From Diplocarpon mali (taxonomy: Eukaryota > Ascomycota > Leotiomycetes > Helotiales > Drepanopezizaceae): DNA of 64,000 nt. The notes under the pieces are model-generated. The model saw only the letters and a program-made list of their open reading frames with translations, ran no database searches and was not told the origin of the DNA. The number at the start of each line of letters is the position of its first letter. Within the stretch, counting starts at the first letter, position 1. The stretch lies in the NCBI GenBank assembly GCA_024741835.1, contig JAENRP010000137.1, forward strand, positions 44,463-108,462, given 5' to 3'. A program made the position numbers and the translations under genes. Positions 48,550 to 59,548 of this stretch are shown in pieces.

Positions 48550-48985
48550 CTAAGACGGATCTTTTAGAGAATCGGTTGCTCCAATGTATTAGACTGAGAT
48601 ACTGCAGAATAGGGAGTAGCCTTACCTTCTAGATGGAAGAGGACGTTTGACTGGTAGTTCTTGAACATCTGTGCAACCAATTCAACGTTCATGTTTTGGA
48701 TGTTGATTTCCTATATGATATAGCCTCAGCCAATACTTCCCAGATGACGAACCTTTTCGGCAACTTACTTGGAGGCTTTTATTCAAGAGCATAATGGCTT
48801 CATTAAGTTTCTCCTGTGAAAGAGTCAGACTGCACGAGAGGAGGAATTATTCATGTGTTTTCGGCCTCGTACCACATTGGTGATGATTCGGCCGAGCAGT
48901 AAGTTCTGCTGATGCTCGTGAGGGCTCTCCTGTGCAAACTTCAGTAAAAGATGCTTCCAAGAATCCAGCGGTCTCATCTTACCAT
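48550..48985 (-). CDS. DAD4: DASH/Dam1 complex subunit Dad4
   Basis: Five exons (48985-48983, 48929-48873, 48813-48769, 48710-48626, 48578-48550) join to 72 residues, exactly the usual Dad4 length. Readable blocks are [54 protein letters not shown] and a C-terminus ending TDSLKDPS. Dad4 is a short coiled-coil protein of the ten-subunit ring that couples kinetochores to microtubule plus ends. Exon 1 contains only the initiator ATG, followed at once by GTAAGA. The last intron ends ATTGGAG with a CTAAT branch site, and is supported by the frame of the conserved end. It lies between the INO80 genes ARP5 (same strand) and IES6 (divergent). Confidence 0.92.
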
Positions 48986-49185
48986 AATGATTTCCTTAAA
49001 TCCTGCCGTCGCGTTTTTGACGCGTTCGAGTTCAGAGCGGCAACCAATATCAACATCACGTGAAGCTACCAGGCTCGTTTGCAAGGGAGCTTGGATTTCC
49101 ATCTTGAAGCCGTTTTGGATACTGTCCATTTTCAACTGCTTTTTCTCTGCTCCACATCTTGAAAATCGTTCATGTAACATGCAAA
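48986..49185. promoter_or_regulatory. Compact divergent promoter of DAD4 and IES6
   Basis: Only 200 bp separate the two start codons. No TATA box; no specific site can be defended. Confidence 0.55.
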
Positions 49186-49767
49186 ATGGCGCCTCAAACT
49201 TCCTCCGAAGAAGCAGATGCACACCAAGCCCTCCTCGAACAACTCGACATTCACTCAATCCCCAAGCCATTCCGCAACCACGCCTGGAAGCCCAACCAAC
49301 GGCGAAACAAGAACATCAAAACCATCCTCGGCGATGCCATCCGCAAAGAGTCCACTCTCCAATCAACCAACGAGAACAGTGGCGCCGCAACACCGAATCC
49401 AGACGAGTCGTCGGCATCTACAGAGGGAGAATCCACCCCCGCAGTCTCAACAACGGGGCCTCCCCTTCAGCCTCCGAATCTGGCACAAGCCTCCCGAAAT
49501 CTGTCGAAATTAGTGCTGGAGAGGAATACGCGGTCCAATGGAATGACGAGCGCGCCGAGTGCGACGTATACGAATATTGAGAGTGCCCCGAGCATGGCGC
49601 ATGTGAAGCATTATTGCGACATTACGGGGTTGGGAGCGCCCTATACAGATCCCAAGACCAGGTTGAGATATCATAACAAGGAGGTCTTTGGGGTTATCAG
49701 GGGACTGGGACAGGGTGTTGCGGAGCAGTATCTAGAGGCCAGAGGGGCCCATACGGTACTGAAGTGA
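49186..49767 (+). CDS. IES6: INO80 subunit Ies6 (YL1 C-terminal domain)
   Basis: Intronless, 193 residues from the ATG at 49186. The N-terminal block HSIPKPFRNHAWKPNQRRNK followed by NIKTILGDAIRKE is the Ies6 signature. A Ser/Thr/Pro-rich linker follows. The C-terminal YL1_C domain contains KHYCDITGLGAPYTDPKTRL and RYHNKEVFGVIRGL. Ies6 binds Arp5 and this module clamps the nucleosome during INO80 remodelling in the nucleus. An in-frame ATG at 49159 would add 9 residues that do not look conserved. Divergent from DAD4, with ARP5 1 kb beyond on the other strand. Confidence 0.9.
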   Translation: MAPQTSSEEADAHQALLEQLDIHSIPKPFRNHAWKPNQRRNKNIKTILGDAIRKESTLQSTNENSGAATPNPDESSASTEGESTPAVSTTGPPLQPPNLAQASRNLSKLVLERNTRSNGMTSAPSATYTNIESAPSMAHVKHYCDITGLGAPYTDPKTRLRYHNKEVFGVIRGLGQGVAEQYLEARGAHTVLK

Positions 49768-50767
49768 GGGATTCGCTGCTATTCTGCTTGATTGTACGGC
49801 TGTGACTAGGGAGCATTTGGGCGTGGATCAAAGATCAGCAGGGTCAAACTGTGATCCAGTAAGCTACTTCTCGACTCCAGCTTCCTTGAGAGCATTTTGG
49901 GTAGACGTTTGAGCCTTTCTCAAAGTTGTATTCTGATCTGGACATAGCTCGCCTGGACGTTCCCACGATTCCAAGCTTCACTCGTTCCTTCAGATACTTC
50001 CGATACCTCTTTACAACGGCTGCACTCCACCTACATGTCTTTACGTATGACCGTATTGCAGCCCATCGGTCTCGTACCAGCCTGTAGCGAGACTCGAAGA
50101 CCCAAGCTCTGCAAAGAGAGGAGCCTTGTATCCAACGATCCCCAGCACTAAGCAAAGTTCAACAGAGATACGAAAATAACCCAGTCTGTATGACCGACAA
50201 AGTCAAGCGCATTCTACCCACCGAAAGCCTCTCGACTGACGGCTCAAGAAGGTGCTCCGGCTTAATCGCGATCAAGATCCTTAATGTCTGCCTGAAGAAT
50301 GACGGGGTACCGAGAACATATAGAGCAATGGAATCAGTTACTAGAGCGGGAGCTCTGGTCGTCGCGGCAATCTCGAGTCCCAAGGACATGCCTTCACGTA
50401 GTGAGAGAACATTGTGACTGGTATGAAAACAACTGTACTTATAACGCTCGGTGGCCATCAGGGCTTATCGTACACTTTCGGTCTTTCTTGTAAGGATTGT
50501 ACTCAAGGTGAGAGCGCAGTCAGAGGCCGGTGCAGGTACCGGGCGACTGATGAAGTAGGAATTCGACTTTTGGTTCTGCGGTTCGCATACTCAACTCAAC
50601 GCTCGGTCCACCGGACGCTCCCAGCTCCAGCCGGCAAGCAAATGCACACCCCTGCAGGCATCCCCGAGGCCAGGTCTCATACAGTATCCTTTCTTATCGT
50701 CTGGAGCCGCATCCGCAATCGACCTCTAAGCTTTTCTTATTCACAGCTGTAGATAAAAACTGCCAAA
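49768..50767. other. Intergenic; no recognisable gene
   Basis: Open frames of 64-112 codons on both strands (for example 50159-50458 on minus, 50414-50752 on plus) show no domain or splice structure. The right end holds the promoter of the Got1 gene. Confidence 0.45.
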
Positions 50768-51526
50768 ATGCCTACCATGTGGTTGTCTGATTCACAGAGT
50801 AGGTCTCCTGTTGTTTACACACTGAGCCAAGCCAGATCATGGTGCCGAAAGTTCAATGGCATGCGTTCAGCAGGACCCAGGGCGCGATTGGATGCGCCAA
50901 TTGCTACCAGAAGAGTTGACGGATACATTTCAGGAGCCCAGGCTAACAGGGCAACTGTACAGAGATCGGTGTGGCGTTTTGCTCGGGAGGTCCGTAGCAA
51001 TGCTTCCTCGGCGCGCTGGCCCTCAGATTGAGGGCTCACTAATGGCTGGGAACAGGTGGATTCTTCCTCATAGCAGGAGTGTTCATGTTCTTCGACAGAG
51101 CTATGTACATCTCCCGCGTTCACATATTTGCGCCTCTCACTAACCCGCATGTTCCAGGCTAGCAATGGGCAACGTGTGTCTCCCTGCCACCCACCCACAC
51201 CGGGTCCAACACTCACTCACCTCCCCGCACAGATCCTCTTCCTTCTCGGCCTGACGATCATAATCGGCCCCAAGAAGACCGCCCTCTTCTTCGCGCGGCG
51301 CCAGAAACTCAAGGGCACAGTCGCCTTCTTCATGGGGCTCTTCCTGATCCTGATGCGCTGGGCGCTGGTCGGATTCTTCGTCGAGCTGTACGGCATCTTC
51401 ATACTGTTCGGAGACTTCCTGGGTACGGTGGCGGGCTTTGCGAGGAACGTGCCGATCGTCGGGCCATGGATCGGGGTGCTGGTTGACCGGATGGGACTGG
51501 GAGGGGGGGCACAGCTGCCAGTCTGA
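50768..51526 (+). CDS. GOT1: Got1-like ER-Golgi vesicle traffic membrane protein
   Basis: Five exons (50768-50798, 50963-50989, 51056-51104, 51158-51173, 51233-51526) join to 138 residues, the standard Got1 length. The reconstructed order is MWLSDSQ, KIGVAFCSGGGFFLIAGVFM, FFDRAMLAMGN, ILFLLGLTIIIGPKKTALFF, GTVAFFMGLFLILMRWALVG and ELYGIFILFGDFLGTVAGFA. The four hydrophobic segments and the conserved FFDR...GN...LF motif match the Got1/Sft2 family, which acts in vesicle transport between ER and Golgi. Two exons are tiny (27 and 16 nt). The exon 2 donor is the weaker GTCCGT but is required by the frame. A branch site CACTAAT precedes exon 3. Confidence 0.88.
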
Positions 51527-52085
51527 GGGGGAGGGCGAAGCCGCGCGGGCGTGATACAGTCCTGACGAGAGAAGCTGGTGACGAAGTGGCATTTGGATGT
51601 GGGATATCGATGGGGCTGCTGGTAAAAGTATCATGTGGAGTTTGGGGAGCCGGCGTCTGGGCTCCGGCATGACTTGGACTTGAGCTAGGGCGGAACCTGT
51701 GTTGCCCGATGACCTCTGCGTAGAGTCTTGTCTGGATATACCCGGAGCAGAGGATCCCAGCCCCTCGACGTCTCTGCACGCTCGGGTCTGCACCAACGGC
51801 CACGGCGGGAAAGGAAGGTTCTCGATAAGGTCATGTATTCATCCACGTATGCAAAGTCCAACGCATTTCCACCCCAAAGCTCGTCTGCAAGGCTATCCAC
51901 ATCTCTAGCTGCACCACAGTCCGTGATTCCATCACGTTGATCCCAGAGATCTGATTTCTAGTATCTGCCCTAGCGGGTGCGGAAGAAGGCTTCGCCCGTA
52001 CGATCCATGCACATCTCTCTCCCTGCCGGCCCCCAGCTCGCTGCCCCGAAAATCCGAAAGAGCCACGGCCCCGGCCCTGACCGCC
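51527..52085. other. Convergent intergenic region between GOT1 and profilin
   Basis: No gene seen; 3' UTRs of both neighbours. Confidence 0.5.
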
Positions 52086-52780
52086 TTAGTAGCCGGACTT
52101 GATCAGGTAGTCTGCCAGTTGCTCGACGGTCGCCGCTGAGTTCCCGGCGATCATGAGCTCGCTGTAGTGGGCGATGAGGATGGCCTGCTTGGTCTTGACG
52201 ATGACGACGCCCTCACGGCCCTGTAGGGAGTGTCAGCCAGGCTCCCTCGGCCGAGCCGAACGATGCCGAGGCAGGGAGGCCGTGGGATCCCGGGCGTACC
52301 TTTCTGGCGTAGAGGCTTCTATCCTCGGCCTTTGTGAGGACGTATCTCTCGCCCGCGACGTGCAGGCCGTCGGCGTACAGCTTGTTCACCGAGCCTGCCA
52401 GACCGGCGAGGATCTCCTTGAGCTCTGCTGCGGAGACCTGCGTGCTATCAGCATCCCGTCCTCTGCCTCGTGCACACGCCCCCGCCTCGTCTCGCGGCGT
52501 GGCGGCTCCCGAGGAGGCGGCGGCGGTAGACGTACATCGAAGCCCGCGCTGCCAGCCCATCTGCTGTCACCAGCGACGCTGTAGATCGCTCCTTTGTCGA
52601 CGTGACCACTAGCCACCATGCTAAGCCCCGTATCAGCGCCTCCGGCCATCTCGATACTCGGCGCTGGGACCGGGGGACGTACCTGGAATCAACATATGCT
52701 AAGGTGTCCAAAGTCAGCGGGGAGGGGGCGCTCAAGGAGGGGTCACGATCCGGCCGTGTTCACGTACCTTGCCACGACAT
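52086..52780 (-). CDS. Profilin
   Basis: Five exons (52780-52768, 52698-52683, 52620-52536, 52437-52300, 52220-52086) join to 128 residues, normal for fungal profilin. The protein reads MSWQAYVDSSMVASGHVDKG at the start, AIYSVAGDSRWAGSAGFDV, then SAAELKEILAGL, LHVAGERYVLTKAEDRSLYA, and GREGVVIVKTKQAILIAHY, with the C-terminus QLADYLIKSGY. The MSWQ start, the KTKQAILIAHY strand and the C-terminal Tyr helix carry poly-proline and actin binding. Profilin feeds ATP-actin to formins and controls cortical actin. Exons 1 and 2 are only 13 and 16 nt. No damage seen. Confidence 0.93.
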
Positions 52781-53268
52781 CTCGAATGCTCTGTGTGCAG
52801 GAGAACCCGGCGACGTGGAGAGAGGGAGGCGATGGTGCGAGGGAAGAGTTTGAGCCTGTGAGACGGGTTCCTGGATGCGAGAGTTGCCTGACGGAGAGTC
52901 GTTGGATGTTGTGATGTAACCTGTCTGCGCTTTGATGTAAGCGACTTTTGCTAGTGGGGGTGGGCGGGGGGACTCGATTCTTACGTGGGGCCGACCAAAC
53001 CTGTGTTCGCGGATGCGCCTACGCCATGGCGTTTACACCGCAGACTTGACATTCCCTCGATCACGTCTGGTCGTTGCTCCCGGCGTCACAGTTGGAGTCA
53101 CGTCTCGCTGAAGCCACCGGCCTCCACACACGGAGCGTCTCTGCCGGGACGGGGAAGTTGCCCGTCCGCTGGGTGCCCTCTCATGCAAGCTCAAGATATA
53201 GGGGTTCCAGCTCTTGATCTTTTCCAGATGTATGAGTGATGTACATGTGTAGGTGTAGATGTATATGT

Positions 53269-53296
53269 ACACATACACATACACATACACATACAC
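53269..53296. repeat. (ACACAT)n microsatellite
   Basis: Five ACACAT-type units, flanked by an imperfect inverted repeat GTAGATGTATATGTAC / GTACATGTATCTAC. Confidence 0.8.
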
Positions 53297-55036
53297 GTAC
53301 ATGTATCTACAGAGCTGGCCCAGCGAGAATCCCAAGGGCGACAGCTGGCTCGTCGGAAGAGCACGTCGTGACGGCACTCGGAGCTCTTCATGAGCGTCAC
53401 GTGTCTGGGTCACGCTCTCCTCCCAAGTCCAGCCGGCCGTGGTGGGTGAGAAGGTCACGCCACGACGACCATGGAGACGAACATCACGTGGGATGGCCTC
53501 GGTATCATTTCACTCGCGCACGTGACCGTAGCAAGAGCGCGGCGTCGAGGATCCAGGGCCCAGGAAATGTGGTCGGAGGAGTAGACACTTGGGATTCGCG
53601 ACCCGGGCCCGCCGTTCACCTGGCTCAGCGCTGTGTAGGGGAGGCATTGAATGCAGACTACGTGAGGAGATGTTGGAAATCTACCGCCCCTTCAAATCAT
53701 CTCGGACGCCCGCGAGCGAAATCCCCCATCCGTCCTGAGGCCGGTCTTGCTTCCCGGCCAGCTTCTGGCTTTTGCTTCCGCTGCCGTCCGGACGGGGGGC
53801 ATTGGGCAATTCGGCAATAGAGGCTCCCCCTGACGTGCCGCAGAAGTGTGCCACCGTGCATTTCGCCCTCGGTTTGGGGAGGCCTTGTAAGAGCCGCCTC
53901 GCCCCTTGACATGGAGAAGCGGTGTCGCCTCTCCCTGAAACAAGATGTTCTTGACTGCAGTCCATCCGGTTCGAAGGAGTCGAGGCCGGTGTGCCATCTG
54001 CAGCGGCTCCGGCGGGCCATCAATCGCGAGAATGGCGCGGCCTGCCCATGGCCTCCGGGTCTAGGACACAGTCCGCCGGGCATGGGCAGATCTGAGAAGA
54101 ACACGGCCAATTCCACCGCGACACGACCGACATCAAGAGCACGTAGGGCCTGTACCCGGCGGCATGCAGAGCCTTGCGGGTCGGGGATTTGAGAGTGCTG
54201 GCAAAAAAATAATAAAAAAGCCATGCGTCTTGGTGGTCCAGACGAGGAGGGCCAGATCAGGTGACACGAGAGAAGCGCTGGGCTAGCTGGGGGAGCCAAA
54301 ACGACACGTCACCTGATATCATACTCGTTCACACTCCACACTCCACACTCCACACCACGCGCAAAGAACCGAGCGGAGCGCTGGCAGGGCAGAGAGGGCA
54401 GATGCTGTCGTGTGCCCGAGATTGGCACGCGGGACTTGGTTGTCTTGGTTGTATTGGTTGTATTGCTTGCATTTGTCGTATTTGTCCGTTCCGCACGATT
54501 CGTCTCCGCCATGCTCCGACACCCGCCGGCGGCTCTGTGATTGGCCGCCGCCGCGAAGGGGGGGTCGAGGCTCCAGTCCAGATCTTGGGACCCCGTCGCC
54601 CGCCGTCTGAATTTCCGGCGCTTCTGCTCGGCGAGGGGATCGTTTCATCTCGGGTGCGGTTGTCGGGGCAATCGCCGAGCCAACGTTGCAGACGGCCTCC
54701 CCTCGCTGGCAGCCCCCCCCTTCCCATGAAAAGGGGCAGAGACGCACTTGCTACGAGGACGTGGAGCCGAAGCCTCCTCAGCTCGCGGAGCTCGGTGGTG
54801 GTGTTTTCGCCCCCCGTCCCATCGCCCTCGCAGGCAACGGATCCCCAAACCCAGACGAGAAGGACTCCAGCGCTGGGCAAACTAGGAGAATACGCTCGTC
54901 GCACGGGACACGACCGACGCGCACTGCTGCGCGGGTAGGGAGCTGATGAATGTGCGGCCTGCATTCACGCAACGGTCTGCGAGAGGATACCTGGTCAGAA
55001 AGATGTAAATAAAAAGAGATGTAAAATAATAAAAAA

Positions 55037-55207
55037 ATATATGTATATATGTATATATGTATATATGTATATATGTATATATGTATATATGTATATATGT
55101 ATATATGTATACATGTATATATGTATACATGTATATATGTATACATGTATATATGTATATATGTATATGTATACATGTATATATGTATACATGTATATGT
55201 ATATGTT
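55037..55207. repeat. (ATGTATAT)n microsatellite, about 170 bp
   Basis: Near-perfect 8-bp ATGTATAT units with occasional ATGTATAC variants. Open frames here (repeating [11 protein letters not shown] peptides) are artefacts. Confidence 0.95.
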
Positions 55208-55950
55208 AAATAAATAATCCGATACATAATCAAGTAGCTCATCGCATAAATCATCACATTCATCGCATAAATTAGAAGAAATAATAATAAAAATAAAAAC
55301 CCCCCTGCAGGATACTCTTGAGCTTGGAATCGTTCGGCCTAGCCTCGCCGAGTCTCCATGTAATTCATCCCTTCGCGTAGCCTTCAGTCGGCGGGCTCTC
55401 CGTTCTGATCGAGGGTCTGCAGAGTGGCGCCGCTGGGCCAGAGGTCGCTGCGCCGGAACCACAACAGGCCTCCCATCGACGCTGTCAACAAGCTCCCTGC
55501 GCGACGGACCAGACTCCCTCGCGCTCCCACGTGCCGCGTTGACTTTGTCGCGCTACCACGTGTAGCAGAGACTTACTCGCACTACCACCCGCAGCAGAGA
55601 CTTCATCGCAGGCCGAACCACCACCGCACGTAGATCGCGCCCTGTCAACCCACCGCGAGATTGATGCGGACTTTCTCCCCTGGTGGAGCAGTCTGGCGCT
55701 CCGCGTGCGGGTAAAATAATACAGGACACGAGGTCCCTCGCGGACTGCATCAGGGTCCCCCCTCCCTCCCATCTGCTTCGACTCTGCCCGGCACAGGACA
55801 CGAACGGGGCTGCGATCAAGAGAGAATCAAGTCACCTCCAGAGCGATACGACCACAACACCAAGGCTTCACCGGTGGGCGAGTCAGCCAAGTACCCAGGG
55901 CTTCCGAGCTTTCCAGGCACTCGACGCCTTGACTGGATATGCGTATCACT

Positions 55951-55996
55951 GTCACCATCATCATCATCATCATCATCATCACCACCACCACCATCA
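55951..55996. repeat. (CAT)n/(CAC)n trinucleotide repeat
   Basis: A run of CATCAT units followed by CACCAC units. Confidence 0.85.
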
Positions 55997-56863
55997 TCTG
56001 CCTACGTCTGCGGCTACTCCGCCCTGAAGACAGAGATGAGCTGCCATATCATCTCGCTGTAAGAGCCAGGGGAAGGGGTGCATGACGAGCTCCACGGTAC
56101 GAATCTACCGTCTACTATTTATAGCGAATGGCTTGGCTCTCTACTCAATTAGAGTTACGGGCCAAGGACTCTATCTACCAGGTCGCCTGGCAGGGTTTCC
56201 TGCTTGAAAACCAGGCGCTGTCGACTCGTGGCTCTCTGGATCGCTATGTCGGCGTTTGGGTGATGGCCATCTCCCCCGAAGACGGATTCATGGGCGGATA
56301 TACGGGCGGGTGCGTTTTTCAGACGCAGATGTGGGTGTAGACTCGGGAGCGCGCCCCCCCCCCCGTCTCGAATCGAACCTCCTTGGCATCTCCAGACTCG
56401 TGTCGCTTCAATCCTGGCGGGTGATCAGTCTGCCCCCGGCAAGAATCGGATTATGAACGTTTCATCAACCTCAAACGCCCTACGGTTACCAACGCGCTGC
56501 GCGCCGGGAGCAGGGCTGGCGACTGTCACCGCTGCCGACCGTACCCAGGACTCTAGATAAGTCGATTGTCTCCGCGCGCGTCGACCGATTCCCCGCCTTT
56601 CGTCGTCTCTGCTCTCTTCCCTTTCATGACTGTACAGTATCGTTAACACGCCAAGGTCTTTTCAATCAATGAGACGGGGGGGGGGGTTACTCATCTGTAC
56701 CACACATCCTCGGGAATCATAAGCGTCCCTCATCCAAACACCACGCTCCTGGTTTCAGTTTCATCCTCCACACGAACTTGTGTATGTATCTCGTTCTGGA
56801 GGCGAGGGGTCTCTTGGGACCAATCAGTGTCAAACATCATCATCTCATCAACAAATCGGCGAA

Positions 56864-59548
56864 ATGGACGGGCACAGTGCCTCGCTCAGGTCGGGGAGCG
56901 CCATGCCCGACGGAGGAAGCCCAAGAGATCGAGCCGGCGGGGATCCTGTTTCGTCAGGTCGCGGTGTATCAGAAGAGGCACAGGCCAGACCCGTCGACGG
57001 CGGAAATGCTGCCAGCTTCTCATTCGAGTTCGTTCGGGCGAGACACGGCCAGCCTCCAGGACGACCGAGCACTTCCGCGGGGCATCCATCCGACCTGGCC
57101 AGGAAAAAGACTGAAAAGATTCCCGACACGCTGGACGAACGACATCTCAACCCTCACGCCGATGGATTAGGGACGACTCTCAATCGCTTTCCTCTGCCGG
57201 GCTCGCCCCCCACGCCTGTCGGCTCCCCCACGTCGTCTCAGCAGCCGTCGACTCGAAAGCCGCAGTCGACTCGACCTTCCACCCCCGACTCTTGGGAATT
57301 GAAGCCGGCGGACATGACGGCGCCGCCGCTGCAGCAGCAGATCGGCATGGCCTTGGGCAGCCCGCGACACTCCCCCGCCGCGTGGCCAGCCCGTCCGCCG
57401 ACAGGCAGGCACCCGGAGACGCCAGATCTGGTCGCCGACGAGCTAGCCTACGCCCCGCCGCCGACGAGGCAGAAGACGAGCAAGTGGAAGAGGTTATTCG
57501 GGGGCAAGAGGTCCGAGGCGCCGCCGGCTTCTCTCTATTCGGTTCGGCCCGGCGCGACCCAGCAGGCTGCCAGTTACGGATTCGACTTTGGCCAACCTCC
57601 CGTCACGAACGACCAGCCCGCGAGATCTGGCGGCCGGGCCCGTTCCAATTCCATCCGGAGACCATTCAAGCACAAGGCGACGATGTACCGCTCCAATACG
57701 GAACCGCCCCGTGCACCCGTTGGGGGCAAGGGTGAAAAGCAACTGCCTGCGAATCCGGAGCTTTCGCTGGGCGGGGGCCCGGTGGTCTACGGTGGCTCAC
57801 GTCCCATCCACAAGGGAGCAGGCCTGCTGGACGTCGACATCCCCTCGATTCAGATGGAGAGGTATAGTATTATGTTTGGTAGCCTCCTGGAGAAGCCCGA
57901 GTCGCTGCAGTCGTCCTTGTTGGCGCGGCGACAAGCAACCCTGGACAAGCTCAGGACCCTGAATGAAGAAATCGATCTGAAGGTTCGCAAGCTCCACACT
58001 CCATGGCAACGTCCCCATTGTGCTAACGGCGGCTCAAAGGAGCGAGAACCGGAGGCTCAGCCCAAATCACCACTAACCCAGCGCGCGACCTCCCCTGGAT
58101 TGCCTCCCAGGAACCAGAGCCCAGCATTCTCCCTCTTTCCCTTGACACCGCACACGACGCAGCCTCCCTCGGGATCTCCGCTGGGGCACCAGGGCGCTGC
58201 GACCGTGCAGCGTTCGAACACCTCTCCGCCAGGATCATCGCCTTCGCGACCCTCCTTCGCTCCGGGGGTCGACAACGAAGATCACGCCAATCTCGTGGAT
58301 CCCGACTCGCCCACGGTCCCTCTCTATCACCAGACCGAAGCAGCCCACGAGCACCGGGGAAGCAGGCCGAGGAGGGACGGCCCGCGACCAGTGCGAGAAG
58401 CACCGACCCCGGCGACCCGAGGCAATAATTGGTCCGAGCAGTCGCATCTGGTGCTCGATTCGCCCAGCGACGACGAAGGCTACAACTATCACGTGAGAGG
58501 GACGATCGGCCCAGAGCCCATCGCCGTCGCTATTCCGATGAGGCCCACGATGCCGGAATCTCGCTGGCAGATGGCCAACCGATCGGCCTCGCACCCCACC
58601 AAGAAATACGGGTCGGACTCGTCGACGGGATCCAACACCTCGACCTCCACCATCGCTTCGAGCATCACCACGCCTCTGAGCCAGTCCACGGCCCCGTTCC
58701 CCGTCGTGAATCCCCTCCGCCTCCGCGCTCCGAGCGCCTCGCAGAACTGGAGGCCAGCCGCGACCCGCTCCCGCAGCACCACGACCGGCACGGCCCCCAG
58801 CGCCCTCCCGCGACGAGGCCCGCAGGTCGCCCAGCCGCTCTCGCCCGCATCGCTGAACCTATCGTCCCCGCGGTCCGACGAAGATGAGGCCCTCCTCGAG
58901 ACGGCGGCCGACGTCTCCATCGCCCGGCAAATCTCGGTCTCGCGGCGACAACGACAACTCCTGGTCCCCATCAAGACCAGCCTGAGAGCCCCCGGTCCCG
59001 AGAAGCTCGTCGGCGGATCGAGAGACACCAGTCCCGAAGAGCACGCAGCCGGGGCCCAGAGCTTCCCTGCATCCGAGAGTGGGGTGAGCCCCATCAGCGT
59101 AGGCCACGTCTCGAGCCCCCTGGGCGCGCTTGCAAACGCATCCAACGAAGAGATCGAGCGCTTCTCCCCCGCTGCTGAGAAGGGGGACAGGCGGGCCAGG
59201 GACGTCTCGCCCAACACCGAGCGTCTCATCCAGGGCCTCGCGAAGCCAAGCACGCCGACCCTGGTCGTCGTCGGCCGCGACGTGGGCGCGATGGAGCAGG
59301 CGTGGGCCGGCGCGACCGCACGCCCGAAGCAGGGCCAGCACCCGTCGCCGATGGGGTTCTCGGAAGGCAGGAGGCAGCGGCTGGCGAGCCAGCAGGGGCA
59401 CGCACCGCAGAACTCGATGGTCGGGGAGATCCGCGTGGGCCTGGCCGTCTCGCGGGATAGCTCGCCGGCGAGGCAGGCGAACGTGAACGAGCTGAAGTAC
59501 CGGAAGAGCGAGAGGGGTGTCATCGAGGGCGCGCGCGTCAGGAACTGA
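56864..59548 (+). CDS. Large intrinsically disordered fungal protein with an ERYSIMFGSLL motif
   Basis: 894 residues in one exon from the ATG at 56864 (context GCGAAATGG); the frame extends 28 codons further upstream but without an ATG. The protein is rich in Ser, Pro, Arg and Gly with many S/T-P sites. The recognisable islands are TSKWKRLFGGKRSEAP (basic, near residue 205), the hydrophobic block LDVDIPSIQMERYSIMFGSL (about residue 330), and the coiled-coil-like LLARRQATLDKLRTLNEEID. ERYSVMF-type blocks occur in a group of poorly studied filamentous-fungal proteins; I know no function. The long uninterrupted frame with sustained codon structure argues for a real gene. Phosphorylation-regulated scaffolding is a guess. 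Confidence 0.72.
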   Translation: MDGHSASLRSGSAMPDGGSPRDRAGGDPVSSGRGVSEEAQARPVDGGNAASFSFEFVRARHGQPPGRPSTSAGHPSDLARKKTEKIPDTLDERHLNPHADGLGTTLNRFPLPGSPPTPVGSPTSSQQPSTRKPQSTRPSTPDSWELKPADMTAPPLQQQIGMALGSPRHSPAAWPARPPTGRHPETPDLVADELAYAPPPTRQKTSKWKRLFGGKRSEAPPASLYSVRPGATQQAASYGFDFGQPPVTNDQPARSGGRARSNSIRRPFKHKATMYRSNTEPPRAPVGGKGEKQLPANPELSLGGGPVVYGGSRPIHKGAGLLDVDIPSIQMERYSIMFGSLLEKPESLQSSLLARRQATLDKLRTLNEEIDLKVRKLHTPWQRPHCANGGSKEREPEAQPKSPLTQRATSPGLPPRNQSPAFSLFPLTPHTTQPPSGSPLGHQGAATVQRSNTSPPGSSPSRPSFAPGVDNEDHANLVDPDSPTVPLYHQTEAAHEHRGSRPRRDGPRPVREAPTPATRGNNWSEQSHLVLDSPSDDEGYNYHVRGTIGPEPIAVAIPMRPTMPESRWQMANRSASHPTKKYGSDSSTGSNTSTSTIASSITTPLSQSTAPFPVVNPLRLRAPSASQNWRPAATRSRSTTTGTAPSALPRRGPQVAQPLSPASLNLSSPRSDEDEALLETAADVSIARQISVSRRQRQLLVPIKTSLRAPGPEKLVGGSRDTSPEEHAAGAQSFPASESGVSPISVGHVSSPLGALANASNEEIERFSPAAEKGDRRARDVSPNTERLIQGLAKPSTPTLVVVGRDVGAMEQAWAGATARPKQGQHPSPMGFSEGRRQRLASQQGHAPQNSMVGEIRVGLAVSRDSSPARQANVNELKYRKSERGVIEGARVRN

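Larger units (their letters stand above)
52781..56863. other. 4-kb GC-rich, low-complexity region without a recognisable gene
   Basis: Overlapping long frames on both strands reflect high GC content and microsatellites; none has a recognisable domain. The region includes the profilin promoter, microsatellites at 53269-53296, 55037-55207 and about 55951-55996, and the promoter of the downstream disordered-protein gene. Confidence 0.45.

Noticed and set aside
54261..54964. Overlapping 211- and 225-codon frames on both strands
   Set aside because: Typical of GC-rich non-coding DNA; composition-driven Arg/Pro/Ser runs without motifs.
54778..55462. Minus-strand frames with repeating I-Y-T-Y-I-H peptides
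   Set aside because: Translation of the ATGTATAT microsatellite, not protein-coding.
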